Below, in pieces: positions 27,994 through 38,668 of a DNA stretch of 64,000 bases (within the stretch, counting starts at the first letter, position 1; each line of letters begins with the position of its first letter). The notes under the pieces are model-generated. The model saw only the letters and a program-made list of their open reading frames with translations, did not search any database and was not told the origin of the DNA. The position numbers were made by a program, and so were the translations under genes. This DNA comes from Pantoea endophytica (GTDB lineage Bacteria > Pseudomonadota > Gammaproteobacteria > Enterobacterales > Enterobacteriaceae): contig NZ_PJRT01000028.1 of the NCBI RefSeq assembly GCF_002858935.1, forward strand, positions 62,001 to 126,000, given 5' to 3'.

Positions 27994-30318
27994 ATGTCTG
28001 GAAGTAAGCGACTAAAGCGGTGGCGGTGGCTGCCGCTTTTTTTACTGCTGCTGCTGGCCGCGCTGTGGCTGCTGGATCGCCTTACACCGCTACCGCTGCA
28101 TGAGTTGCAGCCGGCGCGCGTGGTGGTGGCTGAGGACGGTACGCCGCTATGGCGCTTTGCTGACCCGCAAGGCATTTGGCGCTATCCGGTGACGCTGGAG
28201 GATGTCTCGCCTGCTTATATCGAGGCGCTGCTGACCTATGAAGATCGCTGGTTCTGGCATCATCCCGGCATCAATCCGATGGCGATTGTGCGTGCAGTCG
28301 GGCAGAACGTGCTGCATCACGGCGTGGTCTCCGGCGGTAGCACGCTCACCATGCAGGTGGCGCGACTTATCGATCCGCAACCGCGCACTCTGCGCGGCAA
28401 AGTGGTGCAGGTGTGGCGCGCGCTGCAGCTCGAATATCATCTCTCAAAACGCGACATCCTCACGCTGTATCTCAATCGCGCCCCTTTTGGCGGCACGGTG
28501 GAGGGCGTTGGCGCGGCGAGCTGGATGTGGCTGGGGAAACCGCCTTCGCAACTTACCCAAGGTGAAGCGGCGCTGCTGGCGGTGTTGCCACAGGCACCAA
28601 GCCGCCTGCGTCCGGACCGCTGGCCTCAGCGCGCCGAAGCAGCACGCAATAAAGTGCTGGATCGCCTCGCGCAATATCACGTCTGGTCAGCGCAGGTTGT
28701 CGCCGATATCAAACAAGAAGCGGTGTGGCTGCCGCCGCGCCAAATGCCGCAACGTGCGCCGCTGCTGGCCCGACGCCTATTGTCGCTGTCACCCGATACC
28801 AAAATCACCTCAACCATTGATGTGTCGCTGCAGCGCGAACTGGAGAATCTGGCGACGTCGCTGAAAAACAACTTACCGCCGCGCACCTCGCTGGCGCTGC
28901 TGGTGGTGGATCACCAAAACATGAAAGTGCGCGGCTATGTCGGATCGGTGGATTTCAATGACGACAGCCGTTTTGGTCATGTCGATATGATCTCGAGCGT
29001 GCGATCGCCAGGATCGGTGCTGAAGCCTTTTGTCTATGGTATGGCGCTGGATGATGGGCTGATTCATGGCGAATCACTGCTGCAGGATGTGCCGCGCCGC
29101 TTCGGTGACTATCGTCCCGGCAACTTTGACTCGGGCTTTCACGGGCCGGTGAGCGCCAGCGCTGCGCTGGAGCGGTCGCTCAATCTCCCGGCGGTGCAGT
29201 TGCTGGATGCGCTGGGGCCAAAAAGTGTCGCCGCGCGCTTGCGTAACGTGGGATTGAATCTGCGCTTTCCCGCTGGCGCAGAGCCCAATCTGTCGCTGGT
29301 GCTGGGCGGCACCGGCGCACGCATGGATGAGATTGTGGCGGCCTACAGCGCCTTTGCCCGTCACGGCAATGCGGCGCAGTTGCGCTGGCTGACGACACAG
29401 CCGCTGCATGAGAGGCCGCTGTTGTCGCCGGGCGCAGCATGGATTGTGCGGCGCATTCTGGCTGGCGCGGCGCAACCTCCGGCCAGCGGCGCGGTGCCGG
29501 AGATCGCGCCTTTGGCGTGGAAAACCGGGACCAGCTACGGCTATCGCGATGCATGGACGATTGGCATCACGTCGCGCTATCTGATTGGCGTGTGGGTCGG
29601 GCGGCCGGATGCCACGCCGGTCGCCGGGCAATTTGGTTTTGCCTCGGCGGTGCCGGTGATGAATCAGGTCAATAATGTGCTGACGGGACACATGCCGGTG
29701 AGCGGTGCGCCGCGCGATCCGCGTCCGCTTGCGGTCAGCGCCATGAGCATTTGCTGGCCTGGCGGTCAGCCGTTGCCTCCCGGCGACGAGAACTGTCGCC
29801 AGCGTCGTCAGAGTTGGGTGTTGAATCAAACTGTGCCACCGACGCTGCTGGCGCCGGGGCAGGAAGGCGTCAATGGCTTGCGTCAGCGCTACTGGCAGAA
29901 CAGCCGGGGATGGCGTGTGGCGGCCGATTGCCCGGATGCGCAAAGTCGGGAGCGCCTGATGTGGCCGCTGCCGCTTGAACCCTGGCTGCCGGTTGCTGAA
30001 CGCCGTGCGCAGCGCTTGCCGCCGATCGATCCCGCTTGTCCGCCGCGCAATCAGGGCAATGCGCCGCCGATGGTGATTACTGGTGTGATCAACGGCCAGC
30101 GCGTACAGCCTCTGCCGGGTAAAGTGGTGCTGGTGATGCCGGTTGCGGTGCAGGGCGGGCAAGGTGAGCAGCGCTGGTGGTTCTTAAACGGAGAGCCGCT
30201 TGAGCGGGACGCGAGTAATAAGAGTGCGGCGCTGGTGCTGGATGAGCCGGGCAGTTATCAATTGGTGGTGATGGATGAAGCGGGGCAACTCTCATCGGTG
30301 TCATTTATCCGCGGTTAA
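27994..30318 (+). CDS. pbpC: Penicillin-binding protein 1C
   Basis: PBP1C is a class A penicillin-binding protein with an N-terminal membrane anchor (residues 8-26), a glycosyltransferase domain (ExxxDxxFWxH-type EDRWFWHHPG, then GGSTLTMQ), a transpeptidase domain with the active serine in SPGSVLKPF and the KTGTS box, and a C-terminal BiPBP domain. It is 774 residues, close to E. coli. ATG 27994 is preferred to the TTG at 27991. It is translationally linked to the alpha-2-macroglobulin gene. In E. coli PBP1C has little synthetic activity and is thought to help with cell wall repair. Confidence 0.96.
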   Translation: MSGSKRLKRWRWLPLFLLLLLAALWLLDRLTPLPLHELQPARVVVAEDGTPLWRFADPQGIWRYPVTLEDVSPAYIEALLTYEDRWFWHHPGINPMAIVRAVGQNVLHHGVVSGGSTLTMQVARLIDPQPRTLRGKVVQVWRALQLEYHLSKRDILTLYLNRAPFGGTVEGVGAASWMWLGKPPSQLTQGEAALLAVLPQAPSRLRPDRWPQRAEAARNKVLDRLAQYHVWSAQVVADIKQEAVWLPPRQMPQRAPLLARRLLSLSPDTKITSTIDVSLQRELENLATSLKNNLPPRTSLALLVVDHQNMKVRGYVGSVDFNDDSRFGHVDMISSVRSPGSVLKPFVYGMALDDGLIHGESLLQDVPRRFGDYRPGNFDSGFHGPVSASAALERSLNLPAVQLLDALGPKSVAARLRNVGLNLRFPAGAEPNLSLVLGGTGARMDEIVAAYSAFARHGNAAQLRWLTTQPLHERPLLSPGAAWIVRRILAGAAQPPASGAVPEIAPLAWKTGTSYGYRDAWTIGITSRYLIGVWVGRPDATPVAGQFGFASAVPVMNQVNNVLTGHMPVSGAPRDPRPLAVSAMSICWPGGQPLPPGDENCRQRRQSWVLNQTVPPTLLAPGQEGVNGLRQRYWQNSRGWRVAADCPDAQSRERLMWPLPLEPWLPVAERRAQRLPPIDPACPPRNQGNAPPMVITGVINGQRVQPLPGKVVLVMPVAVQGGQGEQRWWFLNGEPLERDASNKSAALVLDEPGSYQLVVMDEAGQLSSVSFIRG

Positions 30319-30396
30319 GTGCATGGATATGGCATACTTTTTGCCTGCGCGCCCCGACAAAAATCAATTATTTTCAATAATTCCGCAAATCGCTAA

Positions 30397-30425
30397 TAGG
30401 CAACGCGCTGCGATATCCCTATAAT
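30397..30425 (+). promoter_or_regulatory. σ70 promoter of ndk
   Basis: TAGGCA and a consensus TATAAT are 17 bp apart, 62 bp before the ndk start. A GC-rich hairpin (GGGAGGAGCTCCC) lies in the leader. Confidence 0.7.
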
Positions 30426-30486
30426 CGGCGCGTTTTCTTACCGGGAGGAGCTCCCGGATTCTTCAGGATGCTAACTAGAGGTCAAC

Positions 30487-30918
30487 ATGGCAATCGAACG
30501 TACTTTCTCAATCGTGAAACCAAACGCCGTCGCTAAGAACGTGATTGGTGCAATTTATAACCGTTTTGAAAGCGCGGGCTTCAAAATCGTTGGCGCAAAA
30601 ATGCTGCACCTGACCAAAGAGCAGGCTGAAGGCTTCTACGCTGAGCACAAAGGCCGTCCATTCTTTGATGGTCTGGTTGAATTCATGACTTCTGGTCCGG
30701 TTGTGGTTTCTGTACTGGAAGGCGAAAACGCCGTTCAGCGTCACCGCGATCTGATGGGTGCAACTAACCCAGACAACGCGCTGGCAGGGACCCTGCGTGC
30801 GGATTACGCGGACAGCTTCACCGAGAACGCGACCCACGGTTCTGACTCTGCTGAATCTGCAGCACGCGAAATCGCGTACTTCTTCGCAGAAAACGAAGTC
30901 TGCCCACGCACTCGCTAA
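30487..30918 (+). CDS. ndk: Nucleoside diphosphate kinase
   Basis: Ndk transfers the gamma phosphate between nucleoside triphosphates and diphosphates through a phosphohistidine. His117 in the NATHGSDS motif is the phosphorylated residue. The protein has 143 residues as in E. coli and ends in the conserved EVCPRTR. It has its own promoter between pbpC and rlmN. Codon use is biased toward highly expressed codons, as expected for this gene. Confidence 0.99.
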   Translation: MAIERTFSIVKPNAVAKNVIGAIYNRFESAGFKIVGAKMLHLTKEQAEGFYAEHKGRPFFDGLVEFMTSGPVVVSVLEGENAVQRHRDLMGATNPDNALAGTLRADYADSFTENATHGSDSAESAAREIAYFFAENEVCPRTR

Positions 30919-30982
30919 GTGCGTTGATGGCCTGAGCGGACACCCGTCTTTACAGCTGTTCAACCTCTGTAAAACGGTTCCC

Positions 30983-31011
30983 CTGGCATCATGCAGCAGA
31001 TGTAGTACAAT
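30983..31011 (+). promoter_or_regulatory. σ70 promoter of rlmN
   Basis: CTGGCA and TACAAT are separated by 17 bp, 95 bp before the rlmN start. No clear ndk terminator was seen, so some readthrough is likely. Confidence 0.6.
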
Positions 31012-31106
31012 TATGCGCCCTTGTTGAGCCAGCCTCAGCGAGGGCGCTGTTTTTTTCCTACTATTAACCAGAGCCGTAACGTGTAACAACGAGGCCAGAG
31101 AACATT

Positions 31107-32276
31107 ATGTCCGAACAGATTGTGACGCCGTCGTCCGCTTCCCCCGTGGTTGTTTCCCCAAAAAACGAAAAAATTAACCTGCTGGATCTTAATCGTCAGC
31201 AGATGCGCGAATTCTTTCTTGAGATGGGCGAAAAGCCGTTCCGTGCCGATCAGGTCATGAAGTGGATGTACCACTACTGCTGCGATGATTTCGAGCAGAT
31301 GACCGACATCAACAAAGTGCTGCGCGGTAAGCTGATGCAGCGCGCTGAAATCCGTGCGCCGGAAGTGGCGGAAGAGATGCGTTCCACCGATGGCACCATT
31401 AAATGGGCGATTCGCGTGGGCGACCAGCTGGTTGAAACCGTCTACATCCCGGAAGCGGATCGCGCAACCTTGTGCGTCTCCTCGCAGGTAGGCTGTGCGC
31501 TGGAGTGCAAATTCTGTTCGACGGCGCAGCAGGGCTTTAACCGCAACCTGCGCGTATCAGAAATTATCGGCCAGGTATGGCGCGCCGCGAAAATCATCGG
31601 TGCCGCGAAAATTACCGGTCAGCGTCCGATCACCAACGTGGTGATGATGGGCATGGGCGAACCGCTGCTGAATCTGAACAACGTGGTGCCGGCGATGGAT
31701 ATCATGCTGGACGACTTCGGTTTCGGCCTGTCAAAACGTCGCGTTACGCTGTCAACCTCAGGCGTGGTGCCGGCGCTGGATAAGCTGGGCGACATGATCG
31801 ACGTAGCGCTGGCGATTTCACTGCACGCGCCGAACGATGCGATTCGTGATGAGATCGTGCCGATCAACAAAAAGTACAACATCGAGACTTTCCTTGCGGC
31901 GGTCAAACGCTACATCGGCAAGTCCAACGCCAATCAGGGCCGTGTGACCATTGAGTATGTGATGTTGGATCACGTCAATGACAGCACCGACAACGCGCAT
32001 GAACTGGCGGCACTGCTGAAAGAGACGCCGTGCAAAATCAACCTGATTCCGTGGAACCCCTTCCCGGGCGCGCCGTATGGTCGTAGCTCCAATAGCCGTA
32101 TCGATCGCTTCTCCAAAGTGCTGATGGATTACGGTTTCACCACCATCGTGCGTAAGACCCGTGGTGATGATATCGACGCCGCTTGTGGTCAGCTGGCGGG
32201 CGATGTGATTGACCGTACCAAGCGTACGCTGCGTAAGAAAATGGCGGGCGAAGCCATCTCTGTGAAGGCGCTCTGA
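31107..32276 (+). CDS. rlmN: Dual-specificity rRNA/tRNA C2-adenine methyltransferase RlmN
   Basis: RlmN methylates A2503 of 23S rRNA and A37 of some tRNAs by radical SAM chemistry. The cluster motif CxxxCxxC is Cys130, Cys134, Cys137 (CALECKFC). The methyl-carrying cysteine is expected in the C-terminal region (DIDAACGQL). The 389-residue length is similar to E. coli (384), with a slightly longer N-terminus. The downstream pilW gene begins 75 bp later behind a strong hairpin. Confidence 0.98.
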   Translation: MSEQIVTPSSASPVVVSPKNEKINLLDLNRQQMREFFLEMGEKPFRADQVMKWMYHYCCDDFEQMTDINKVLRGKLMQRAEIRAPEVAEEMRSTDGTIKWAIRVGDQLVETVYIPEADRATLCVSSQVGCALECKFCSTAQQGFNRNLRVSEIIGQVWRAAKIIGAAKITGQRPITNVVMMGMGEPLLNLNNVVPAMDIMLDDFGFGLSKRRVTLSTSGVVPALDKLGDMIDVALAISLHAPNDAIRDEIVPINKKYNIETFLAAVKRYIGKSNANQGRVTIEYVMLDHVNDSTDNAHELAALLKETPCKINLIPWNPFPGAPYGRSSNSRIDRFSKVLMDYGFTTIVRKTRGDDIDAACGQLAGDVIDRTKRTLRKKMAGEAISVKAL

Positions 32277-32311
32277 AAGCCAGCGCCTGCTGATATTCAG
32301 CGGGCGTAACT

Positions 32312-32354
32312 CATGTCAGTCTCTCCGCATATTTTTCATGGAGAGACTGACATG
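32312..32354 (+). promoter_or_regulatory. 15-bp hairpin enclosing the pilW ribosome-binding site and start codon
   Basis: CATGTCAGTCTCTCC (32312-32326) and GGAGAGACTGACATG (32340-32354) are perfect reverse complements around a 13-base AT-rich loop. The right arm contains both the SD (GGAGAG) and the ATG of pilW. In mRNA this would hide the translation start. No T run follows, so it is not a terminator. Confidence 0.7.
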
Positions 32355-33086
32355 CGTAAAGGATTATCCGCCGCGATTCTGGCTGGCTTTGTTGTAACCG
32401 GTTGTGTCAATCACCCTGCAAAGCAGAGTGCAGCGGATATCCGTCTGCAGCTCGGATTGCATTATCTGGCGGTGAAGGATTATGCCGCTGCACAGCGCAA
32501 TTTATTGCGTGCTCAGCAGGCAGCGCCGAAAGATTATCGCGTGCCGTTGGCCCTGGCCCGTGTGGCGCAGGCGCAGCAGAACAGCGCACAAACCCGCTGG
32601 CACTATCAGCGGGCGCAGCAGTTAGCGCCGCTGAATGGTTATGTGGCTAACAATTACGGTGCGTTTCTCTGCGGTTTAAGGCAGTATGACGAAGCGCATC
32701 AACAGTTTAAGCTGGCAATTGAGGCGCAGGAAATCGATGCTCGTCAGGATGCATTCCTGTTTTCGGGCTATTGTTACCTGCAGGCTGATGAGAGTGCCGC
32801 AGCGCGCGAGCAGTTAGGTTACGCGCTGGATGCCGCACCGGAGCAGGGCAGTCAACTGCTGAGGGAAGTGGAAAGGCGGCTTGAACAGCAGGAACAGCAG
32901 TCGGTTCCGCTGCTTTTAGAAGTGTACCACCAGCGTTTGCCCGCAACGGCAGAGAGCCTGTGGTTACAGATACGTTTCGCCGCGCAACAGGGAAACGCTG
33001 CTGACGTTACACGTTATGGCGACCGGTTGGCGCGAAGTTTTCCACAATCGATACAGTACCAGCGTTATTTAGCTAATGAATACTGA
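32352..33086 (+). CDS. PilW-type TPR lipoprotein
   Basis: This is a predicted lipoprotein with tetratricopeptide repeats, of the family annotated as type IV pilus biogenesis/stability protein PilW (PilF). The signal peptide ends with VTGC, Cys18 being lipidated. TPR-like helices run from about residue 35 to 170 (for example [20 protein letters not shown]). No other pilus gene is in the window. It is inserted between rlmN and rodZ, which are adjacent in E. coli, and its end overlaps rodZ by 11 bp. ATG 32352 is chosen because it gives the lipoprotein signal and an SD at 32340; an in-frame ATG at 32313 lies in the opposite arm of the hairpin and would add 13 residues. Confidence 0.75.
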   Translation: MRKGLSAAILAGFVVTGCVNHPAKQSAADIRLQLGLHYLAVKDYAAAQRNLLRAQQAAPKDYRVPLALARVAQAQQNSAQTRWHYQRAQQLAPLNGYVANNYGAFLCGLRQYDEAHQQFKLAIEAQEIDARQDAFLFSGYCYLQADESAAAREQLGYALDAAPEQGSQLLREVERRLEQQEQQSVPLLLEVYHQRLPATAESLWLQIRFAAQQGNAADVTRYGDRLARSFPQSIQYQRYLANEY

Positions 33087-34092
33087 AGCCACTCAAGAGA
33101 ATTCTGCAGTACATTCCACAGGTGAACGCCTGCGTCTGGCCCGTGAGCAGATGGGGCTGACCCAGCAAAACGTCGCTGAACGCCTGTGCCTGAAACTTAC
33201 TACCGTGCGTGATATTGAAGAGGATAAGTCACCTGCTGATTTGGCTTCGACATTCCTGCGCGGTTACATTCGCTCCTATGCCCGTCTGGTGCATGTGCCG
33301 GAAGATGACCTGCTGCCGATGATGGCAAAACAGGCTCCGGTGCGCGCTGCCAGGATCGAGCCGATGCAGAGCTTCTCATTGGGTAAGCGTCGTAAAAAGC
33401 GCGATGGCTGGCTGATGATCTTCACCTGGTTGGTGGTTTTCGTCGTAGTCGGTTTGACCGGTGCGTGGTGGTGGCAGAACCATAAAGCGTCACAGGCTGA
33501 TTTGGTGTCGATGGCCGATCAAAACGGCAGCGGCGACAATAGCCAGTCCATTCCATTGGGCGACAACAGCACCGACAGCAATACCGATGCGGACACTAAC
33601 GCTGCCGGTACGCCAGTCGATAACGGTGCTGGCGCAGCGGCCACGCCTGAAAGCAACGCCGGCGCACCTGCGTCGAGCATGAGCAACAATGCGCAAACCA
33701 CCGGCAGCGACAACGCCGTGGTTTCGCCAAGCCAGGCTCCGATTGATACAACGCCGCCAGCGGCGACCTCTCCGGCGCCAGCAAACAGTGTTCCTGCTGG
33801 TCAAATGCCTACCGCGAATGCGGCAGTCAGCCAACCGGCAGGCGATCCGAATGCCATCGTAATGAACTTCAAAGCCGACTGCTGGCTGGAAGTCAGCGAT
33901 GCGACCGGCAAGAAGTTGTTCAGCGGTTTGCAACGTAGCGGCGGTAAGCTGAGTTTGTCCGGAACGGCTCCGTATCGTCTGAAAATTGGCGCACCGGGTG
34001 CGGTTGACGTGCAATATCAGAATCAGCCCGTTGATTTAAGTCGTTTTATCCGTAATAACCAGGTTGCCCGTCTGACGCTGGGTGCGCAATAA
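33076..34092 (+). CDS. rodZ: Cytoskeleton protein RodZ
   Basis: RodZ links MreB filaments to the cell wall elongation machinery and maintains rod shape. A helix-turn-helix domain (residues 15-85, [19 protein letters not shown]) that binds MreB is followed by a basic stretch ([10 protein letters not shown]), a membrane segment (about 112-134), a long Ser/Thr/Ala/Pro/Asp-rich periplasmic linker (135-255) and a C-terminal DUF4115 domain ([20 protein letters not shown]). The 338 residues match E. coli (337). It overlaps pilW by 11 bp and is followed by ispG after 38 bp. Confidence 0.96.
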   Translation: MNTEATQENSAVHSTGERLRLAREQMGLTQQNVAERLCLKLTTVRDIEEDKSPADLASTFLRGYIRSYARLVHVPEDDLLPMMAKQAPVRAARIEPMQSFSLGKRRKKRDGWLMIFTWLVVFVVVGLTGAWWWQNHKASQADLVSMADQNGSGDNSQSIPLGDNSTDSNTDADTNAAGTPVDNGAGAAATPESNAGAPASSMSNNAQTTGSDNAVVSPSQAPIDTTPPAATSPAPANSVPAGQMPTANAAVSQPAGDPNAIVMNFKADCWLEVSDATGKKLFSGLQRSGGKLSLSGTAPYRLKIGAPGAVDVQYQNQPVDLSRFIRNNQVARLTLGAQ

Positions 34093-34130
34093 CGCGCAGC
34101 GCGCTTTCCGGGTAATTGTGGAGAGAGAAT

Positions 34131-35252
34131 ATGCATAACGAAGCACCCATCATCCGTCGCAAATCAACACGGATTTACGTCGGCAAGGTGCCAGTTGGCG
34201 ATGGTGCGCCCATCGCCGTTCAGTCAATGACCAACACCCGCACCACTGACGTGGACGCCACAGTTAACCAGATTCGCCAGCTTGAGCGCGTCGGGGTTGA
34301 TATCGTGCGCGTCTCCGTTCCCACTATGGATGCGGCTGAAGCCTTCAAACTGATTAAGCAACAAGTCAACGTGCCGCTGGTCGCGGACATTCACTTTGAC
34401 TATCGCATCGCACTGAAAGTCGCTGAATATGGCGTGGATTGTTTACGTATCAATCCAGGCAACATCGGTAACAATGAGCGTATTCGCCAGGTGGTGGATT
34501 GTGCGCGTCATTACAATATTCCGATCCGTATCGGCGTTAATGCCGGTTCGCTGGAAAAAGATCTGCAGGAAAAATATGGCGAGCCAACGCCGCAGGCGCT
34601 GCTCGAATCCGCGATGCGCCATGTGGATCACCTCGATCGCCTCAATTTTGATCAGTTCAAAGTGAGCGTCAAAGCCTCTGACGTCTTCCTTGCCGTTGAA
34701 TCTTATCGTTTGCTGGCGAAAGCCATCGATCAGCCGCTGCACCTCGGTATCACCGAAGCGGGCGGCGCGCGTGCGGGTTCCGTGAAATCGGCGATCGGTT
34801 TAGGTTTACTGCTGGCCGAAGGCATCGGCGATACGCTGCGTATTTCGCTGGCGGCCGATCCGGTTGAAGAAGTGAAAGTCGGCTACGATATCCTCAAATC
34901 TCTGCGCATCCGCTCCCGCGGCATCAACTTTATTGCCTGCCCGACCTGTTCGCGTCAGGAGTTTGATGTCATCGGTACGGTCAATGCGCTGGAAGAGCGG
35001 CTGGAAGACATCATCACACCGATGGATATTTCCATTATCGGTTGCGTGGTGAACGGTCCGGGTGAAGCGACAGTTTCTACCCTCGGCGTGACCGGCGGAG
35101 CCAAGAAAAGCGGCTTCTACGAAGATGGTGTGCGCCAGCGCGATCGTCTTGATAACAACGACATGATCGACCAGCTGGAAGCGCGTATTCGCGCTAAAGC
35201 CAGCATGCTGGATGAAAGCCGCCGTATCAACGTGCAGCAGCTGGAAAAATAA
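34131..35252 (+). CDS. ispG: 4-hydroxy-3-methylbut-2-enyl-diphosphate synthase IspG
   Basis: IspG (GcpE) reduces MEcPP to HMBPP in the MEP isoprenoid pathway with a [4Fe-4S] cluster. The cluster cysteines are in [10 protein letters not shown] and [12 protein letters not shown], and a catalytic glutamate follows in the latter. The TIM-barrel N-terminus carries [12 protein letters not shown] and RINPGNIG. The ATG at 34131, after GAGAGAGAA, gives 373 residues, as in E. coli (372). It depends on Fe-S cluster supply, which matters given the reduced isc cluster in this window. Confidence 0.98.
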   Translation: MHNEAPIIRRKSTRIYVGKVPVGDGAPIAVQSMTNTRTTDVDATVNQIRQLERVGVDIVRVSVPTMDAAEAFKLIKQQVNVPLVADIHFDYRIALKVAEYGVDCLRINPGNIGNNERIRQVVDCARHYNIPIRIGVNAGSLEKDLQEKYGEPTPQALLESAMRHVDHLDRLNFDQFKVSVKASDVFLAVESYRLLAKAIDQPLHLGITEAGGARAGSVKSAIGLGLLLAEGIGDTLRISLAADPVEEVKVGYDILKSLRIRSRGINFIACPTCSRQEFDVIGTVNALEERLEDIITPMDISIIGCVVNGPGEATVSTLGVTGGAKKSGFYEDGVRQRDRLDNNDMIDQLEARIRAKASMLDESRRINVQQLEK

Positions 35253-35357
35253 TCGTGGTGCGCGCCTGTCGCGTGCCAGTTTGTGATTGAACCTGTGCGG
35301 TTTCATCCTCATAAGGTATGATGCCGCTCAGGTTTTTTTGTCTTAAGAGATTCTAAC

Positions 35358-36632
35358 GTGGCGAAGAATATTCAAGCGATTCGCGGGATGAACGATTACC
35401 TGCCGGCGGATACCGCGATTTGGCAGCGTATTGAAGGCACCCTTAAGCAGGTGCTGGCCAGTTATGGTTACAGTGAAATCCGTCTGCCAATCGTTGAGCA
35501 CACCCCGTTGTTCAGCCGCGCGATCGGTGAAGTCACCGACGTGGTTGAGAAAGAGATGTACACCTTTGAAGACCGCAACGGCGAAAGCCTGACGCTGCGT
35601 CCGGAAGGCACTGCAGGTTGCGTGCGCGCCGGTATCGAGCACGGTCTGCTGTACAATCAGGAACAGCGTCTGTGGTACACCGGCCCGATGTTCCGCTACG
35701 AGCGCCCGCAGAAAGGTCGTTATCGCCAGTTCCATCAGATGGGTGTCGAAGTCTTCGGCCTGCAAGGCCCGGACGTAGATGCTGAGCTGATCATGATGAC
35801 CGCACGCTGGTGGAAAGCGTTAGGTATTGCCGAGCACGTTGATCTGGAGCTGAACTCTATCGGTTCGCTGGACGCGCGTGCCAACTATCGCAGCGCGCTG
35901 GTGGCATTCCTTGAGCAACATCAGGACGTACTCGACGAAGATTGTAAACGCCGCATGTACACCAATCCACTGCGCGTGCTCGACAGCAAAAATCCTGACA
36001 TCCAGAAACTGTTAAACGATGCGCCAACGCTAGGCGAATTCCTTGATGAGGAGTCACGCGAGCACTTCAGCGGCCTGTGCGCCTTGCTGGACGACGCGGG
36101 CATTAACTATCGCATTAACCAGCGCCTGGTGCGCGGCCTCGATTACTATAACCGTACCGTGTTTGAATGGGTGACCAGCAGCCTCGGTTCGCAGGGCACC
36201 GTGTGCGGCGGCGGACGTTACGATGGTTTAGTTGAACAGCTGGGTGGACGTGCCACGCCAGCGGTTGGTTTTGCCATGGGTATGGAGCGTCTGGTGTTGC
36301 TGGTGCAAGCAGTTAATCCAGAATTTGAACCGACGCGCATTGTTGATGTCTATGTTATCGCTTCGGGGCAGGGCGTTCAGTCCGCCGCGATGCAACTGGC
36401 GGAAAAACTGCGTGATGCTGATCCGGCACTGAAGATGATGACCAACTTTGGTGGCGGTAACTTCAAGAAGCAGTTTGCCCGTGCAGACAAGTGGGGCGCA
36501 CGCATTGCGCTGGTGCTGGGCGAAGATGAAGTGAAAGCGGGCCAGGTTGTGGTGAAAGACCTGCGTACCGGCGATCAACAGACGCTGGCTCAGAGCGACG
36601 CCGCTGCGACGTTGCGCACGCTGCTGCAGTAA
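35358..36632 (+). CDS. hisS: Histidyl-tRNA synthetase
   Basis: HisS is a class II synthetase that charges tRNA-His. Motif 2 ([17 protein letters not shown]), the HisA motifs ([15 protein letters not shown]) and motif 3 ([12 protein letters not shown]) are all present, followed by the C-terminal anticodon-binding domain. It is 424 residues and starts with GTG, both as in E. coli. A -10-like TATGAT at 35317-35322 lies 36 bp upstream, without a clear -35. Confidence 0.99.
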   Translation: MAKNIQAIRGMNDYLPADTAIWQRIEGTLKQVLASYGYSEIRLPIVEHTPLFSRAIGEVTDVVEKEMYTFEDRNGESLTLRPEGTAGCVRAGIEHGLLYNQEQRLWYTGPMFRYERPQKGRYRQFHQMGVEVFGLQGPDVDAELIMMTARWWKALGIAEHVDLELNSIGSLDARANYRSALVAFLEQHQDVLDEDCKRRMYTNPLRVLDSKNPDIQKLLNDAPTLGEFLDEESREHFSGLCALLDDAGINYRINQRLVRGLDYYNRTVFEWVTSSLGSQGTVCGGGRYDGLVEQLGGRATPAVGFAMGMERLVLLVQAVNPEFEPTRIVDVYVIASGQGVQSAAMQLAEKLRDADPALKMMTNFGGGNFKKQFARADKWGARIALVLGEDEVKAGQVVVKDLRTGDQQTLAQSDAAATLRTLLQ

Positions 36633-36671
36633 GCGCAGCACTGCAACAGCCATTTTAAAGAGAGGGATTGC

Positions 36672-37289
36672 GTGGAAGTTTACAGCAACGAAAACGAACA
36701 AGTTGACGCGCTGCGTCAGTTCTTTGCCAACAATGGCAAATTCCTGGCCGTTGGCGTAATCATCGGTATCGCTGCGCTGGGTGGCTGGCGTTTCTGGTCC
36801 AGTCATCAGGAAGGCACCGATAAAGCGGCATCAGCAGAATATCAACAACTGACCAGCGCGATGCAGGCGGACAAGCCTGATTCGCTGGAAGCGGTCGCCA
36901 CTTTCGCCAGCGAAAACAACAATACCTATGGTGCGTTGGCTTCGTTGGATCTGGCTAAGCAGTATGTTGAAACCAATCAGCTCGATAAAGCTATCACTCT
37001 ATTACAGAGTGGGCTGAAAGATACCAAAGATGCCAACCTGCAGGCGGTGATTAACCTGCGTCTGGCTCGCATTCAGTTGCAGCAAAGTCAGGCCGATGCC
37101 GCACTTTCTACCCTTAACAATGTTAAAGGTGATGGCTGGACAGCCATTGTGGCGGACATTCGTGGCGAAGCACTGCTGAGCAAAGGCGATAAGCAGGGCG
37201 CGCGTGATGCCTGGAGCAAAGGTGCTGAATCGCAGGCCTCTCCTGCGCTGAAGCAAATGCTGCAGATGAAGATGAATAACTTAAGTTAA
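36672..37289 (+). CDS. yfgM: YfgM, ancillary SecYEG subunit
   Basis: YfgM is an inner-membrane protein with a large periplasmic TPR-like domain that associates with PpiD and the SecYEG translocon. One membrane segment lies near residues 24-42 (FLAVGVIIGIAALGGWRFW), preceded by an acidic cytoplasmic N-terminus. The rest (50-205) is helical with TPR-like repeats. The start is GTG after AGAGGG. Length (205) and order hisS-yfgM-bamB-der are as in E. coli. Confidence 0.95.
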   Translation: MEVYSNENEQVDALRQFFANNGKFLAVGVIIGIAALGGWRFWSSHQEGTDKAASAEYQQLTSAMQADKPDSLEAVATFASENNNTYGALASLDLAKQYVETNQLDKAITLLQSGLKDTKDANLQAVINLRLARIQLQQSQADAALSTLNNVKGDGWTAIVADIRGEALLSKGDKQGARDAWSKGAESQASPALKQMLQMKMNNLS

Positions 37290-37308
37290 GCCAGTCAAGA
37301 GAGCGCAC

Positions 37309-38490
37309 ATGGAATTACGTAAATACCTGCTGCCAGGGCTGATTTCAGTCACTCTGCTCAGCGGTTGCTCGCTGTTCAGCGGCGAAGAAGATGTAGTGAA
37401 AAGGGCCCCGCTGCCTAAAGTGGAAAACCAGTTTACGCCGCAGACCGCGTGGAGCACCTCGGTTGGCGATGGCGTTGGTGATTTCTATTCCAATCTGCAT
37501 CCAGCCTGGCTGGACGGTACCGTGTATGCTGCGGATCGTTTTGGTGTGGTTAAAGCGCTTGATGCCAGCAATGGTAAAGAGAAATGGAAAGTCGATCTCT
37601 CTGAGAAAACCGGCTTCTTCTCGAAAAACATCTCGGCACTGCTCTCTGGCGGCGTCACCGCCAGCGGCGACCGCATCTACATCGGTAGCGAACGTGGACA
37701 GGTATTTGCGTTGAATACCAGCGATGGTGGCATTGCCTGGCAGACCAAGGTCGCCGGTGAAGCGCTGTCGCGTCCGGTGGTGAGCGACGGTTTAGTGCTG
37801 GTTCACACCAGCAACGGTATGTTGCAAGGCCTTGATCAGAGCACTGGCGTGATCAAATGGACCGTTAACCTTGATATGCCTGCGCTGTCACTGCGCGGTG
37901 AATCAGCCCCGACCGTGGCCTTTGGTGGCGCAATTGTGGGTGGCGATAATGGCCGCGTGAGCGCAGTCATCGTCAATCAAGGTCAGCTGATTTGGCAGCA
38001 GCGTATTTCGCAGCCAAGCGGCGCCACGGAAATCGATCGCCTGAGCGACGTCGATACTACGCCAGTCGTGGTAAACGGTGTGGTTTATGCGCTGGCGTAT
38101 AACGGTAACCTCACCGCGCTGGAACTGCGTTCTGGTCAGGTGCTGTGGAAACGTGAGATTGGCGGCGTGAAAGACATGGTGGTGGATGCGGGTCGTATCT
38201 ATCTGGTCGATCAGGATGACCGCGTGATTGCCCTGAATGCTGATGGTGGCGTAGCCATCTGGCGTCAAAGCGATCTGCTGCATCGTAATCTGACCTCGCC
38301 GGTGCTGTTCAACGGTTATCTGGTTGTCGGTGATAGCGAAGGTTATCTGCACTGGATTAACACCCTTGACGGCCGCTTCGTGGCGCAGCAGAAACTGGAC
38401 AGCGATGGCTTCCAGACTGAACCGGTGGTTGCCGGTGACAAGCTGCTGATCCAGGCGAAAGGCGGAGAAGTTTACGCCATCACCCGTTAA
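37309..38490 (+). CDS. bamB: Outer membrane assembly lipoprotein BamB
   Basis: BamB is the eight-bladed beta-propeller lipoprotein of the BAM complex that inserts beta-barrel proteins in the outer membrane. The signal peptide ends in LLSGC with Cys20 lipidated. PQQ-like repeats such as LDASNGKEKWK, LNTSDGGIAWQ, LELRSGQVLWK and LNADGGVAIWR mark the blades. The length of 393 residues is standard. A terminator follows 39 bp after the stop and der has its own promoter. Confidence 0.98.
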   Translation: MELRKYLLPGLISVTLLSGCSLFSGEEDVVKRAPLPKVENQFTPQTAWSTSVGDGVGDFYSNLHPAWLDGTVYAADRFGVVKALDASNGKEKWKVDLSEKTGFFSKNISALLSGGVTASGDRIYIGSERGQVFALNTSDGGIAWQTKVAGEALSRPVVSDGLVLVHTSNGMLQGLDQSTGVIKWTVNLDMPALSLRGESAPTVAFGGAIVGGDNGRVSAVIVNQGQLIWQQRISQPSGATEIDRLSDVDTTPVVVNGVVYALAYNGNLTALELRSGQVLWKREIGGVKDMVVDAGRIYLVDQDDRVIALNADGGVAIWRQSDLLHRNLTSPVLFNGYLVVGDSEGYLHWINTLDGRFVAQQKLDSDGFQTEPVVAGDKLLIQAKGGEVYAITR

Positions 38491-38529
38491 GGATATGGCT
38501 CTGCGGGAACGCGTTTCCCGCTCGCTTAC

Positions 38530-38564
38530 ACGGCTCCTGATTCGTCAGGGGCCGTTTCGTTTTT
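38530..38564 (+). terminator. Intrinsic terminator of bamB
   Basis: The stem ACGGCTCCTGA/TCAGGGGCCGT with a TTCG tetraloop ends in TTTCGTTTTT. Confidence 0.85.
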
Positions 38565-38595
38565 AGTCAGGCATGGTATTCTTTGCGCCTTCAGC

Positions 38596-38625
38596 CTGAC
38601 GCCTGGCGTCAAATGTCGTTATAAT
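38596..38625 (+). promoter_or_regulatory. σ70 promoter of der
   Basis: CTGACG and a consensus TATAAT are 18 bp apart, 43 bp before the der start. Confidence 0.65.
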
Positions 38626-38668
38626 CACGCCATTCGGGCGAATTATTTTAAAAACTGAGGCAAGTGTT

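Noticed and set aside
29074..30162. Open frame of 362 codons on the minus strand
   Set aside because: It lies inside pbpC on the other strand, with an Arg/His/Gln-rich composition typical of an antisense shadow.
31015..31060. Terminator between ndk and rlmN (CCTC-AGC-GAGG with following T run)
   Set aside because: The stem is only 4 bp and lies after the rlmN -10, so it is not convincing as a terminator.
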